DNA from: Rubripirellula tenax
Lineage (GTDB): Bacteria > Planctomycetota > Planctomycetia > Pirellulales > Pirellulaceae
Length of the DNA stretch: 64,000 nucleotides
Assembly (NCBI RefSeq): GCF_007860125.1
Contig: NZ_SJPW01000001.1
Span: 892,104-956,103, forward strand
Direction of reading: 5' to 3'
The notes beneath the pieces are model-generated. The model did not search any database, was not told where the DNA came from, and saw nothing but the letters and a program-made list of their open reading frames with translations. A program made the position numbers and the translations under genes. This document shows positions 53,245-61,710 of the stretch, piece after piece. Numbering within the stretch: the stretch's first letter is position 1; every line of letters starts with the position of its first letter.

Positions 53245-54420
53245 CTACTCGTCATGGGCTACTGTAAACCGGTGTACCGTCGTTTCACGCAGCGTCTCGC
53301 CGGGCTTCACTAGCGTGGTCGGAAAAGTTGGACGGTTCGGGGTGTTGGGATAGTGCTGGGTCTCCAAACAGAACGCGTCGTGGCTGGCGGCGCCAGCCGA
53401 CCCTTCGGTCCCGGGTAAGTGGTTCGCCGTATACAACTGCATGCCGGGCTGGGTTGTTTCGATCTCCAGAACTCGCCCCGAACCGGGATCGACGACGCGC
53501 GCCGCTAATCGTAGTTCGCCAGGTTTGCCACGAACGACGAAACAGTGGTCATAGCCCTTCGTTGCCGCCAACGAATCGACGTCTTTGCCGAACGCGCGCG
53601 GTGATCGAAAGTCAAAGACAGTTCCGTCGACGGTGTTGATCTTTCCGGTCGGGATCAAGTCGTCGTCGACGTCAAGAATTTCGTCCGCTTCGATGGTTGC
53701 GACGTGCCCCATCGCCGAACCGGAACCCGCGCCGCCCAAGTTCCAATAGCTGTGATTGGTCAAGTTGATGTGGGTCGGTGCATCCGTTGTGGCCGTGAAA
53801 TCCACCGTCAACTCGTTGTCATCGTTCCACTGATAGTCGACGGTGGCGTTGACTTCGCCGGGGAAACCTTCTTGGCCATCGGGGCTGGTCAAGTTGAACT
53901 TCACTCCGACGGCATCGTCCGTCTGGTATGACGCCGCCTCCCACAACTGGAACGTGAAGTTCTTTTTGCCACCGTGCAAGTGATGCTTGCCCGCATTGAC
54001 GGTGACCTGATGATCGACGTCACCGATCGAAAATTTCCCTTGATCAATGCGGTTACAGAATCGACCGACGGTGCTGCCAAAATACGGGTGACTGCCCAAG
54101 TAGGGCGCAAGCGTATCGAAGCAAAGATTGACGTTGGCCAAATTGCCGTCGCGGTCCGGCACATTGACTTCCAACAAAGTCGCTCCCCAATTCATCAGGC
54201 TGATCGAGTTGCCGCGTGAATTTTTGAGGATGAATTTCGTGACCGGTTCGCCTTGCTTGGTGGTCCCGAAGGCTTCGCTTTGAATCGTCATGGAGAGAGT
54301 TTTCGAGGATGGATTGGAGGGAAATGGGGCGGGCGTGTCCGCCAGTACTGAACCGGCGCCGTTGGCAAATGCAAGAACTATGGTCAAGATGATGCATGCC
54401 CATCGGTCACAAAGCAACAT
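53245..54420 (-). CDS. galM: Aldose 1-epimerase, exported
   Basis: A 391-residue mutarotase interconverting the alpha and beta anomers of glucose or galactose. The ATG at 54420 gives a signal peptide (MLLCDRWACIILTIVLAFANGAGSVLA), so it acts outside the cytoplasm. Family blocks: VNVPDRDGNLANVNLCFD, HPYFGSTVGRFCNRIDQGKFSI, NAGKHHLHGGKKNFTFQLWEA, HINLTNHSYWNLGG, and the catalytic Glu in AASHDAFCLETQHYPNTPN. It ends 35 bases before a strong terminator. The divergent gene is dus. Confidence 0.94.
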   Translation of the reverse strand: MLLCDRWACIILTIVLAFANGAGSVLADTPAPFPSNPSSKTLSMTIQSEAFGTTKQGEPVTKFILKNSRGNSISLMNWGATLLEVNVPDRDGNLANVNLCFDTLAPYLGSHPYFGSTVGRFCNRIDQGKFSIGDVDHQVTVNAGKHHLHGGKKNFTFQLWEAASYQTDDAVGVKFNLTSPDGQEGFPGEVNATVDYQWNDDNELTVDFTATTDAPTHINLTNHSYWNLGGAGSGSAMGHVATIEADEILDVDDDLIPTGKINTVDGTVFDFRSPRAFGKDVDSLAATKGYDHCFVVRGKPGELRLAARVVDPGSGRVLEIETTQPGMQLYTANHLPGTEGSAGAASHDAFCLETQHYPNTPNRPTFPTTLVKPGETLRETTVHRFTVAHDE

Positions 54421-54516
54421 GATGTCGGTTTCCTGAGTTCGAGACAGACCCCCGCTCACCGACGAAATGTGATCGTCAATGGCCGCGCCAGCCTAACAGA
54501 TCCGAGAATCCTTGAC

Positions 54517-55584
54517 ATGAATGCAGCCGCCGCGATCGAACCGCTAAAAATTGGCGATGTGGTGATCGGATCGCCGGTCGTCCAAGCGGCCCTGTCCGGC
54601 TACAGCGACCTGCCGATGCGTGTCATCGCCCGGCGGCATGGTGCCAGCTACACGCTTTGCGAAGTCATGTTGGATCGGTTTCTGTTGCAGCTGGGCAATC
54701 GCGAAAAGACACGTCACTTTCTGGACATCCATCCCGACGAACCGCCCGTCGGCGGACAGTTGATGGGGGCCGAGCCTGAGCAGTTTTCGTTGGGTGCGTT
54801 GAAACTTGCCAATGCAGGCTTCGACATCATTGACGTCAACTTTGGTTGCCCGGTCAAGAAAGTGCTGGGCCGTTGCCGAGGCGGATTTCATTTGTCGCAA
54901 CCCGCCGTCGCGATCGAGATCCTGCGGCGGACGCGCGACATCGTTCCGGATCACATTCCCGTGACGGTCAAGATGCGGCGTGGCATCGATGATTCGCCCG
55001 AAGCTCGCGATCAGTTCTTTGAAATCCTCGACGGCGCGATCGACGCCGGCCTGCATGCCGCCACCGTTCACGGTCGCACCGTTGTCCAGCGATACGTCGG
55101 GCCAAGCCGTTGGGAGTTCTTGTCGGAAGTCAAGTCGCACGTCGGCGACCGATTGAAAATCTTGGGCAGCGGCGACCTGTTCACCGCCGCCGATGGATTC
55201 CGAATGATCCAGCAGACCGGCATTGACGGTGTCACCGTCGCGCGAGGCGCGATCGGCAACCCATGGATCTTTTCGCAATCCGTGGCACTCGCCGCCGGAA
55301 AATCGCTGCCTGAGCCGCCGACGATTTTTGAACAGGCTGCGGTCATGCGAGAGCACTTTACGCTGTGCGAACAAACGTATACACCCGAGCGTGCACCGAT
55401 GCTGATGCGCAAATTCTGTATCAAGTATTCCGCCAGCCATCCGAACTTCAAAGTCGTCCGCGAGTCCTTCGTGCGAATCAAGTCGCGTGAACAATTCGAA
55501 TCGGTCATGCAGGAGTACTACAGCGCCGACGGACCGGGACAGTATCTGCCACGCGAAGTTCATGGGTCGATGGAAGAATGCTAA
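54517..55584 (+). CDS. dus: tRNA-dihydrouridine synthase
   Basis: A 355-residue FMN enzyme reducing uridines of tRNA to dihydrouridine. The ATG at 54517 (MNAAAAIEPLKIGDVVIGSP) leads to the FMN-barrel blocks QAALSGYSDLPMRVIARRHGA, GGQLMGAEPEQFSLGAL, IIDVNFGCPVKKVLGRCRGG with the catalytic Cys in FGCP, VTVKMRRGIDDSPE, THE HGRTVVQRYVG segment and GSGDLFTAADGFRMIQQTGIDGVTVARGAIGNPWIF. The GKGAG loop normally seen after the Cys reads GRCRGG, a variant. The family member (DusB-like) is likely from the length. Confidence 0.94.
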   Translation: MNAAAAIEPLKIGDVVIGSPVVQAALSGYSDLPMRVIARRHGASYTLCEVMLDRFLLQLGNREKTRHFLDIHPDEPPVGGQLMGAEPEQFSLGALKLANAGFDIIDVNFGCPVKKVLGRCRGGFHLSQPAVAIEILRRTRDIVPDHIPVTVKMRRGIDDSPEARDQFFEILDGAIDAGLHAATVHGRTVVQRYVGPSRWEFLSEVKSHVGDRLKILGSGDLFTAADGFRMIQQTGIDGVTVARGAIGNPWIFSQSVALAAGKSLPEPPTIFEQAAVMREHFTLCEQTYTPERAPMLMRKFCIKYSASHPNFKVVRESFVRIKSREQFESVMQEYYSADGPGQYLPREVHGSMEEC

Positions 55585-55599
55585 ACCGACTTGGTAAAT

Positions 55600-55638
55600 G
55601 AAAAACGCCGCGTTCATCCGACAAGATGAACGCGGCGT
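55600..55638 (-). terminator. Rho-independent terminator for the secretin operon
   Basis: Stem ACGCCGCGTTCATC (55605-55618) with GATGAACGCGGCGT (55625-55638), six-base loop, and an A-run at 55601-55605 that reads as T after the stem on the minus strand. It lies 30 bases after the last minus-strand gene. Confidence 0.9.
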
Positions 55639-55667
55639 CAGATCTACTCAGCCACAAGCCAGTGATT

Positions 55668-57323
55668 TCATTCTGTGGCAGATTCGCTGATTTGCGGATC
55701 CAAATCGATCACCAACGTACGCTCCACCGGAACCTCGTCGGGCGTTGTCTTCAGCGACAGTGCGATTTGGTACTGACCGGCCGTCAAGGTGCTTTGCGGC
55801 ACGAAGGCCAATTCACGCGTTTCGCCCGGACGTAACCAGCGACCGAAGCCGTCGGCCAGGTCCATCGTCCGTCCCGAACCGTCGGCGACCTGCAAATCGG
55901 CGTGCACCGGCACGAAACCGGTTCCGTTGTTGGTCACGATCAAACCGAACGACGTGAAGCCGTTCTTTTCCACCTTCGCCAACTCGCCGACGGTGACGTC
56001 GGTCTTCGGAGCGTCGCCGAACGACATCGCCAACGGAATCGACTGGACCGATTCCCCGCTTTCGTCGTCTTTCACTCGCAGCCGAATGTCACCGTACTTC
56101 GTCTTTTCCGCGTCGCTGGACGACGACACGGCGATCCGAATCGTCTTGGTGCGTCCCGGGCGTACATCAAAGTTGTCCGACGATAGGGTAACGTCGTTGA
56201 TCACGTTGCCATCCAGATCAACCAGCTCTGCGACGACGTTCTTCGGTCGTACCGAGTTATTGGTGAAACGCAGATTGCCCGAACGGCTTGCGCCAGCAAT
56301 GTCGCCGACTTCGATTTGTGCGGGTTGAACCGACAACTCATGATCTAAGTAGGCTTGTCGGACTTCCAGCGCTGGATAGTCGCCTTGACCGACATTGACG
56401 TTGAACTCTTGATTGACCAAGCCACGTCTGCCGTTGGTGACTTCCAGTCGTAGCGTTTGATCGCCCGGAAACAACAGTTCATCCACCGGCGCCGAAACTT
56501 GCACGCGGCTTTGGGGCATGACGCGAACCAGATACCGTTCTTCGCCCTGCAAGTTGACTCGCGATGGCAGCATCATTTGAAAGGGTTTTGGACGCGACGT
56601 CGTCGCCGACTCGATCGTGCCGCGGACGTTGCACTCGAATGCGAAATCCGTCGGATTGACCAGGAACGTTTGAGCAACCGGCATCCCCAGGTTGTTTCGG
56701 ACGCTGCCATGTTCGAACTGCAAACGATTCATCTGGCTGACGTCCTTGACGCCCGTTTCGATATCAATGCGCAGTACGTACTGTGTCACAAAGCGAACGC
56801 CGGCGGAGATTCGAGTCGGATCATTCGGGTCGGCCTTTTTCTCGGCGACGTACCCGTTGTCACGCACCAGGACGCCAAAGGAAAGGTAGTTCGACAACGC
56901 CAACGGGACCGTGACCTCGCCTTCCAAATATGTCGATTCACCCGGCGCCAGCTCGAATTCCGTTGGCGTCGTGAATCGAAGTTCGTCGGGCGCGGCCGCC
57001 AGATCATCATGCAGAATGATCCCCGTCACTTCTTGCCGCAATTGGACCGGCATGACCGTTACATTCATCGCCTTGCCCGTCGACTTGATTTCAAAGCGAA
57101 ACGGAATCGTGGTACCACGACGCGCTTCGAAACGGTGTACGATCGGTTCGATGTGGAACGATGGTTCCACCGACTGGGTCAGCGTGACACGTCTTTCGCC
57201 GCCGCCAAGGTCTTCGACATCTGTCTTAGATTCAGCGAGCGAAACGTTTTGGGTGGCAATCAATCCGAGGGCCATCGATAGGCCGAAACGAAATCGAAGA
57301 CCCGTGCATCGTGGGGCGAGCAT
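55668..57323 (-). CDS. Secreted Ig-like (chaperone-like) protein of the secretin operon
   Basis: A 551-residue exported protein from an ATG at 57323 (signal MLAPRCTGLRFRFGLSMALGLIATQ). It is nearly all beta strands in four or five Ig-like domains. Residues 40-160 show FRFEIKSTGKAMNVTVMPVQLRQ and LAPGESTYLEGEVTVPLALSNY; residues about 215-290 resemble a pilus-chaperone half (MLPSRVNLQGEERYLVRVMP). Later domains read as VLVRDN-type and NEW3-like strands (FTNNSVRPKNVVAELVDLDG, VTNNGTGFVPVHADL). The role inferred is a periplasmic chaperone or shaft protein for the two small pilin-like proteins; a plain NEW3/CARDB adhesive protein is the alternative. It is the last gene of the operon, before a terminator. 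Confidence 0.68.
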   Translation of the reverse strand: MLAPRCTGLRFRFGLSMALGLIATQNVSLAESKTDVEDLGGGERRVTLTQSVEPSFHIEPIVHRFEARRGTTIPFRFEIKSTGKAMNVTVMPVQLRQEVTGIILHDDLAAAPDELRFTTPTEFELAPGESTYLEGEVTVPLALSNYLSFGVLVRDNGYVAEKKADPNDPTRISAGVRFVTQYVLRIDIETGVKDVSQMNRLQFEHGSVRNNLGMPVAQTFLVNPTDFAFECNVRGTIESATTSRPKPFQMMLPSRVNLQGEERYLVRVMPQSRVQVSAPVDELLFPGDQTLRLEVTNGRRGLVNQEFNVNVGQGDYPALEVRQAYLDHELSVQPAQIEVGDIAGASRSGNLRFTNNSVRPKNVVAELVDLDGNVINDVTLSSDNFDVRPGRTKTIRIAVSSSSDAEKTKYGDIRLRVKDDESGESVQSIPLAMSFGDAPKTDVTVGELAKVEKNGFTSFGLIVTNNGTGFVPVHADLQVADGSGRTMDLADGFGRWLRPGETRELAFVPQSTLTAGQYQIALSLKTTPDEVPVERTLVIDLDPQISESATE

Positions 57324-57391
57324 GGCGTTTGCGATGGGTGGTGGGTGAGCGGGCGATAACCTGCCGAGCCAACCAGTTCGCACTTCGCGCT

Positions 57392-59068
57392 TCAGTGCGC
57401 GAGTTCGAAACCGCGCGGAGCAGGTTTCACAATTCGAGGTGAAATGAAGATCACAACTTCCGCGTCGCGCGTTTGTTGTTGTGTCGTCTCGAAAAGATAG
57501 CCCAGTAGGGGAATCTTGCTCAGTCCGGGTATTCGATTCACTCTATCAATCGTCTCTCGCTGCACCAAACCGCCGATCACAATGGTTTTTCCGTCTTTAA
57601 CGTGAACGGTGGTTGATACCGACCGTCGGTTGATGATCGGGAACGGATTCAGTGCCAATTCCGTATTCGCGTTGCGAACGTCTTCACTGACTTCTGCTTT
57701 TTGGATGTCGATGGTGACAATGTCGCCGCGGATGCGGGGGGTAATGTCCAGACTGATCCCCGATTCAACGGTTTGGATTTCTTGCTGAAAGAAAAACGAA
57801 CTGTTGTCGGCGTTGTTGCTCGAGTTGGGCTGGACACTGAAGAATGTTTCGCGGTTGATCGCGATCGTCGCTTGCTTGTTGTCCTGCGCCATGACGTGGG
57901 GTGACGCGCGAATGGTCAAGTATCCGTGTTCATTCAGAAGCTTGACGAACGTGCTTGTCTTTGCGAAGTCATCAAAGATGGCATTGGCGCCCGCGCGACT
58001 GTAGCTGGAACTGAGTGCCAGTCCTGTGGCGCCAAGCTTCAATGCGTTCTCGCCGTTGAGTTCAACAGCGTGCTGCCAATCGAGACCGAACTGGAATCCA
58101 CTATCAGGTGCGACAACGCAAATGATCGCCTCCAGAACCACTTGCGGAATCGGTTGGTCGACCGTTTCGAAACGCTCGACGATTTGCTTCGCCAACCTTC
58201 CCGGTGCCTCGACCACGATCAAGTTCGATCCCGCGATCTCCTGGACAAACGGAGCCAAGCCCTTAGGAACGGTATCGATCAACGACTTTGTTTCCAGGTG
58301 CTGCGGTCGATACTCGATCCGCTCGGAAATGTACGAAAATAGCGGTGATTCCGGGTCCGCTGGGCCCACAAAGTGCTGTTTGCCATGCTGGGCATAGTAC
58401 AACCCCAAAGGCATCAGGACCTTTTCGATTGCTCGATCAAGGGGCAAGTTGTCCAACCGCGTATTGACGACACCACGGACCTTTTCGTCCATCACCAAGT
58501 CAATGCCCGCGTCTGCAGAGATCGTTAACAGTACCTCGCGAACATCGGTTTCGATAAACTCGTCGTCGATGACGTACGGTTCCTCGGCGTCGAGGTAGCC
58601 CTGTACTTGTCGAACAACGCGAAATGGCTTTGTTTCGTCATCGCCAAAATAGGTTGTGTAGTCGTCTTCGCCCATCCGCTCTTTACGCACGGGGGCTTGG
58701 ACGCGACGGGCTTTCGCGTCGACCAAATCTGCTTGTTCCACATCACGTGATCCGATCACATGTGACCCGATGACTTGATCGTCGATGATCCGTTCCTCGA
58801 TTAAGCGATCATCAATGATCTGTTCGTCGATGATCGATTCACCCGGCGCCAAGTCATGATGGTCAAGCGCGGATCCGTGGCCCATTTCATCGCGGGCTTT
58901 GACATCGAAGTCGGGCATCGAATGATCAAGCGAATCTTGTACCAATTCGCCGATCGTTGGCCGCGGTGGCAAGGGTCTCGCGGCACAGCCCAAGGTCACG
59001 CACACGCAAAACGCGACCGTACCGATTGCCGCATGGGCGATCGAACAATTTCGTTTTCGGCGGGGCAT
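57392..59068 (-). CDS. Secretin-family outer-membrane lipoprotein
   Basis: A 558-residue secretin. The leader ends in a lipobox (VTLGCAA) with the acylated Cys at residue 28. Residues 78-107 are a degenerate IIDDR/IIEER-type acidic repeat. A STN/N0-type domain (VLLTISADAGIDLVMDEKVRGVVNTRL) and an N1-like part follow. The C-terminal secretin core holds VVLEAIICVVAPDSGFQFG, the FFFQQEIQTVESGISLDITPRIRGDIVTIDI stretch, the VHVKDGKTIVIGGLVQRETIDRVNRIPGLSKIPLLGYLF signature and the terminal DAEVVIFISPRIV. The start ATG 59068 is used, with TTG 59083 an alternative. No inner-membrane ATPase or platform genes are adjacent. Confidence 0.88.
   Translation of the reverse strand: MPRRKRNCSIAHAAIGTVAFCVCVTLGCAARPLPPRPTIGELVQDSLDHSMPDFDVKARDEMGHGSALDHHDLAPGESIIDEQIIDDRLIEERIIDDQVIGSHVIGSRDVEQADLVDAKARRVQAPVRKERMGEDDYTTYFGDDETKPFRVVRQVQGYLDAEEPYVIDDEFIETDVREVLLTISADAGIDLVMDEKVRGVVNTRLDNLPLDRAIEKVLMPLGLYYAQHGKQHFVGPADPESPLFSYISERIEYRPQHLETKSLIDTVPKGLAPFVQEIAGSNLIVVEAPGRLAKQIVERFETVDQPIPQVVLEAIICVVAPDSGFQFGLDWQHAVELNGENALKLGATGLALSSSYSRAGANAIFDDFAKTSTFVKLLNEHGYLTIRASPHVMAQDNKQATIAINRETFFSVQPNSSNNADNSSFFFQQEIQTVESGISLDITPRIRGDIVTIDIQKAEVSEDVRNANTELALNPFPIINRRSVSTTVHVKDGKTIVIGGLVQRETIDRVNRIPGLSKIPLLGYLFETTQQQTRDAEVVIFISPRIVKPAPRGFELAH
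58748..58837 (-). repeat. Short acidic coding repeat in the secretin
   Basis: A run of related units (IIDEQ, IIDDR, LIEER, IIDDQ, VIGSH, VIGSR) encoded by degenerate 15-base units such as atcgatgaacagatc. It lies between the lipid anchor and the first folded domain and probably forms a flexible or calcium-binding spacer. Confidence 0.65.
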
Positions 59069-59095
59069 CCTTGCGTGAACCAATGAAGTCCTTTG

Positions 59096-59572
59096 TTAGT
59101 TTCCTGTAATCGTTAAGACGACCGTCGCACAGTGTTTGCCCTCGACCACTTGTGCCCCATCGATCCCAACTGTCAGATCCACTTTTACTTCGCCGTTGCC
59201 TGCGATGCCCATCGCAACTGACGCTTCATCTTTCCGATTCGAAATATTTGTTCGCGCCACCGCGTGGCGTGGCGAAACCTGGACCACACCCAATGACCCG
59301 GTCACCGTTGCGGAGATCGAAGCATCGTTTTGAATTTCAGGTAGCTCGGTATGGTGGAACGCCGACGTCGTCCATTGCAGAACGATGGCCCGTTGGTTGA
59401 CGCGGACGCGGCAATCGGCGCCGCCGATCAGTCCGCTCGAGACGCCACCGGATCGCGTCGTCATATCCACCCGCACACCCGACCCGCCCAAACGAGAAAT
59501 ATCGCCGATGCCGACTTGCGAAGTCAGCATGGCGATGGCGATGGCGGCGAGTTGTCTTGTCCAGCGGACCAT
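59096..59572 (-). CDS. Small secreted beta-rich protein B of the secretin operon
   Basis: A 158-residue protein from an ATG at 59572. A signal peptide (RQLAAIAIAMLTSQVGIGD) precedes a beta-rich body (VRVNQRAIVLQWTTSAFHH, ISATVTGSLGVVQVSPRHAVARTNIS, EVKVDLTVGIDGAQVVEG) and ends in KHCATVVLTITGN. It shares its closing pattern (a hydrophobic final strand and Asn) with protein A of the same operon and with spore-coat-U/DUF4402-type pilins, but this is a similarity of pattern. Its stop is 27 bases before the secretin start codon at 59068. A minor pilin or tip role is inferred. Confidence 0.68.
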   Translation of the reverse strand: MVRWTRQLAAIAIAMLTSQVGIGDISRLGGSGVRVDMTTRSGGVSSGLIGGADCRVRVNQRAIVLQWTTSAFHHTELPEIQNDASISATVTGSLGVVQVSPRHAVARTNISNRKDEASVAMGIAGNGEVKVDLTVGIDGAQVVEGKHCATVVLTITGN

Positions 59573-59603
59573 GGGGTTCCGAATTTCGTTGTTCTACGCG
59601 ATA

Positions 59604-59635
59604 AATCGCCGAGCCTCTTTCGAAGCCCGGCGATT
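59604..59635 (-). promoter_or_regulatory. Hairpin between the two small secreted protein genes
   Basis: Imperfect stem AATCGCCG(A)GC with GC(C)CGGCGATT around a ten-base loop. No T-run follows on the minus strand, so it is not a strong terminator. Its place between protein A and the rest of the operon fits a partial terminator or mRNA-protecting hairpin, as in many pilin operons. Confidence 0.5.
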
Positions 59636-59662
59636 CATCGTTTTTCGACTGTGAGATCGAAG

Positions 59663-60181
59663 TTAGTTCGCTGTTACGGTGCCCGTAACCGTTGTTTCAT
59701 AGTCGCCGGCGGGGAACGATCCGAAGCCGTCGGTGATGAAGCTGACTTCCAAGTCCATGTTGGCCCGGCCGAAGCCGTTGGACGAACACTGAACCGTTGC
59801 GACGCCGTCATTAGAGGCGTAGTCGGTCGTGTCGGTTGCTTGGCTGACGGTCCAAGCGGCTGAACCGACGGACGAATTGATTGCCAAAGCCAGTTTGGCG
59901 TTACGACGTGCGGTGTTGTCGAGGGTGTGACGGAACGCTTGTGTTGTCGAGAATGACGCGGTCACGCCAGCCAACGAGTTGCCTTTGACGACCCACTGTT
60001 GCAGTGGGAAAATTTGATCCAGTTCGGATTCGTCGTGGGTGATTGCTGCTGCAGCAGGAGCCACGATCGAGATCGCACCGGGGACGGTGACGGTGAATTT
60101 TTGAGTTGCAGTCGTTTGACCGATTGCACTGCCAGCGGTCGAAGCGAGCAACAAAGCGAAGAAAGCGGTTTTCATATTCAT
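59663..60181 (-). CDS. Small secreted DUF4402/spore-coat-U-like protein A (pilin-like)
   Basis: A 172-residue protein starting at ATG 60181 (MNMKTAFFALLLASTAGSAIG), preceded by an AGGA-type ribosome site. The frame opens further upstream with TTG at 60253. After the signal come TATQKFTVTVPGAISIVAP, a typical DUF4402 opening, then NSLAGVTASFSTTQAFRH, and the closing FPAGDYETTVTGTVTAN, which matches the C-terminal beta strand of spore-coat-U and DUF4402 proteins. These are small exported beta-sandwich proteins found in pilus-like fibres. It is the first gene of the operon and probably its most expressed product. Assignment by pattern, not by database search. Confidence 0.72.
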   Translation of the reverse strand: MNMKTAFFALLLASTAGSAIGQTTATQKFTVTVPGAISIVAPAAAAITHDESELDQIFPLQQWVVKGNSLAGVTASFSTTQAFRHTLDNTARRNAKLALAINSSVGSAAWTVSQATDTTDYASNDGVATVQCSSNGFGRANMDLEVSFITDGFGSFPAGDYETTVTGTVTAN

Positions 60182-60711
60182 GGGTGTGTTCCTGTGTGGC
60201 GACCAAGTGTTGGGCTTGATCATCGATTGAGAGGGAGAAGAGTTTGGATACAAGTTTTGTTTTCAAACGTTTCGGACCCCGATGGCCTGGAGCGGCATCG
60301 ACGGACCTTCCTTCAGTCCCCTACGATTTCTCTGCATTGCTTGCGGAGAGCCGTAGTGGACTCTAGGAACTCGGTAGCACTCAGGTCAACCGAATCCGAA
60401 ACGAATTTGAGCTTTGTTCATTCGCACCTTTCGTTTCCCCGCCGTGTGAAACTCGTTGACGCGTTGTCAGCAAGTCGTGTTTCAGGTGGTCGTTTGTCGT
60501 GGTGTTGCTTGAACGCTTGAAACTTATGTCGGTGTTTCACGCCGGCAAGGAAAACGAAACGGAAGTCTTGGTAAGCCCGACAAGGACTGCAATTTCGCGG
60601 GTTCGACCTGACAGACGGTGATTCGGAGTGTCGGGACGTTTTGCTGCAGTCTTGTCAGGATCGGCGAAAACCCTGACAGGGAGATCGGCGAATCGTTCCC
60701 CGGACCGCTTG
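60182..60711. other. Long upstream region of the secretin operon
   Basis: About 530 bases between the regulator gene and protein A. It holds three CCTGACA-type sequences within 75 bases: 60607-60613 and 60672-60678 forward, and 60653-60659 reverse (TGTCAGG), the last two forming a 7-bp inverted repeat 12 bases apart. No ORF of quality or RNA gene is seen. It is long enough to hold a leader and operators. Confidence 0.55.
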
Positions 60712-61431
60712 TCATCCCTGCCTTACCGGCGAGTGATGACGTGCGAATCGCACCAATTCGTGACGATCCTTCAATTGATGTTTCCGCATCACTCGCGATC
60801 GATACGTTTCCACGGTCTTCACGCTCAGGAACAATTCGCTGGCGGCTTGCTTGTTGGTCATGCCGTCGGCAATCAAGGTCAACACTTCGCGTTCACGAGT
60901 TGACAGGTCGATGTCCGCCGCCGATTGCTCGGCGTCGTTGGACCAAGTCGCCGCGGCCGAAATCGTTGCATCGCTTGATGCAGCCGCATTCGCGACGACA
61001 TCGATTTTGGCATGATCCTTTTTCGGGGATCCGACGCCGTGGTGTTTGTGGCTGAAAAAGACTCGCCCGTCGTGGATGCTTCGAATCGCCCAAGTCAGTT
61101 CGTCGGCCGAGGCGTCTTTGATCAAGTAGCCGGCAACGCCGCACTTGACCAATTCCGCGGCCAGATTGGGACTGTCGTTGCTGGTGAACACCAAGATCGA
61201 TTGATCGGCGAAACGGTTTCGGTATCGAATCAACCCTTCAATAGGGTTGGTACCGCAGGCGCCTGGGTCAATGATCGCAACGTCGGGACGAAATTGCGGC
61301 GTCGCATCAATCGCTTCATCGATCGTGTCGACTTCGCCGACGCAATCAAGATCGTCGGACGACTGACAGGCTAATTTGACCCCGGCACGTGTCATCACAT
61401 GCGGATCAACAATAAGAACGCGAATGGGCAT
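60712..61431 (-). CDS. NarL/FixJ-type response regulator
   Basis: A 239-residue regulator. The receiver domain (residues 1-120) has the phospho-acceptor Asp at 55 (VAIIDPGACG) and the Lys in YLIKDAS, but the acidic pair near the N-terminus reads VDPH instead of the usual VDDH. A spacer of about 50 residues, Ala/Ser-rich, precedes the LuxR helix-turn-helix: LSTREREVLTLIADGMTNKQAASELFLSVKTVETYRSRVMRKHQL. It reads on the same strand as the secretin operon, which starts about 530 bases downstream, so it is the nearest candidate controller. No sensor kinase is adjacent. Confidence 0.86.
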   Translation of the reverse strand: MPIRVLIVDPHVMTRAGVKLACQSSDDLDCVGEVDTIDEAIDATPQFRPDVAIIDPGACGTNPIEGLIRYRNRFADQSILVFTSNDSPNLAAELVKCGVAGYLIKDASADELTWAIRSIHDGRVFFSHKHHGVGSPKKDHAKIDVVANAAASSDATISAAATWSNDAEQSAADIDLSTREREVLTLIADGMTNKQAASELFLSVKTVETYRSRVMRKHQLKDRHELVRFARHHSPVRQG

Positions 61432-61710
61432 GGTACAATTTGGGGCTTACAACGTGTGTGCCCCACACGCTGCTTTGTGTTTCTATTTGGACTGCGAATA
61501 CGACGAGTACCCCGATCGCATAGCGACATGGCGGCCCGATCTCTTGACGGTCCGCCATCTCTGCACCCAAATGTTGCTGATAGACAACCCAGTGATGCGT
61601 GGAATCAACACAATCGACGTCGTCCCGAACGAAAACTGTTCTATTCACGCTAACTTTGGCAACTGTAACGATTGTCTGACGTCTCGCAGAATGCCGCAGA
61701 TAGATAAAGT

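Noticed and set aside
61432-61710. 120-codon plus-strand ORF (61376-61738) between the regulator and the SpoU gene
   Set aside because: It overlaps both neighbours and lacks a domain; I see only a GTGTGTGCCCCACAC-like palindrome and nothing else in this gap.
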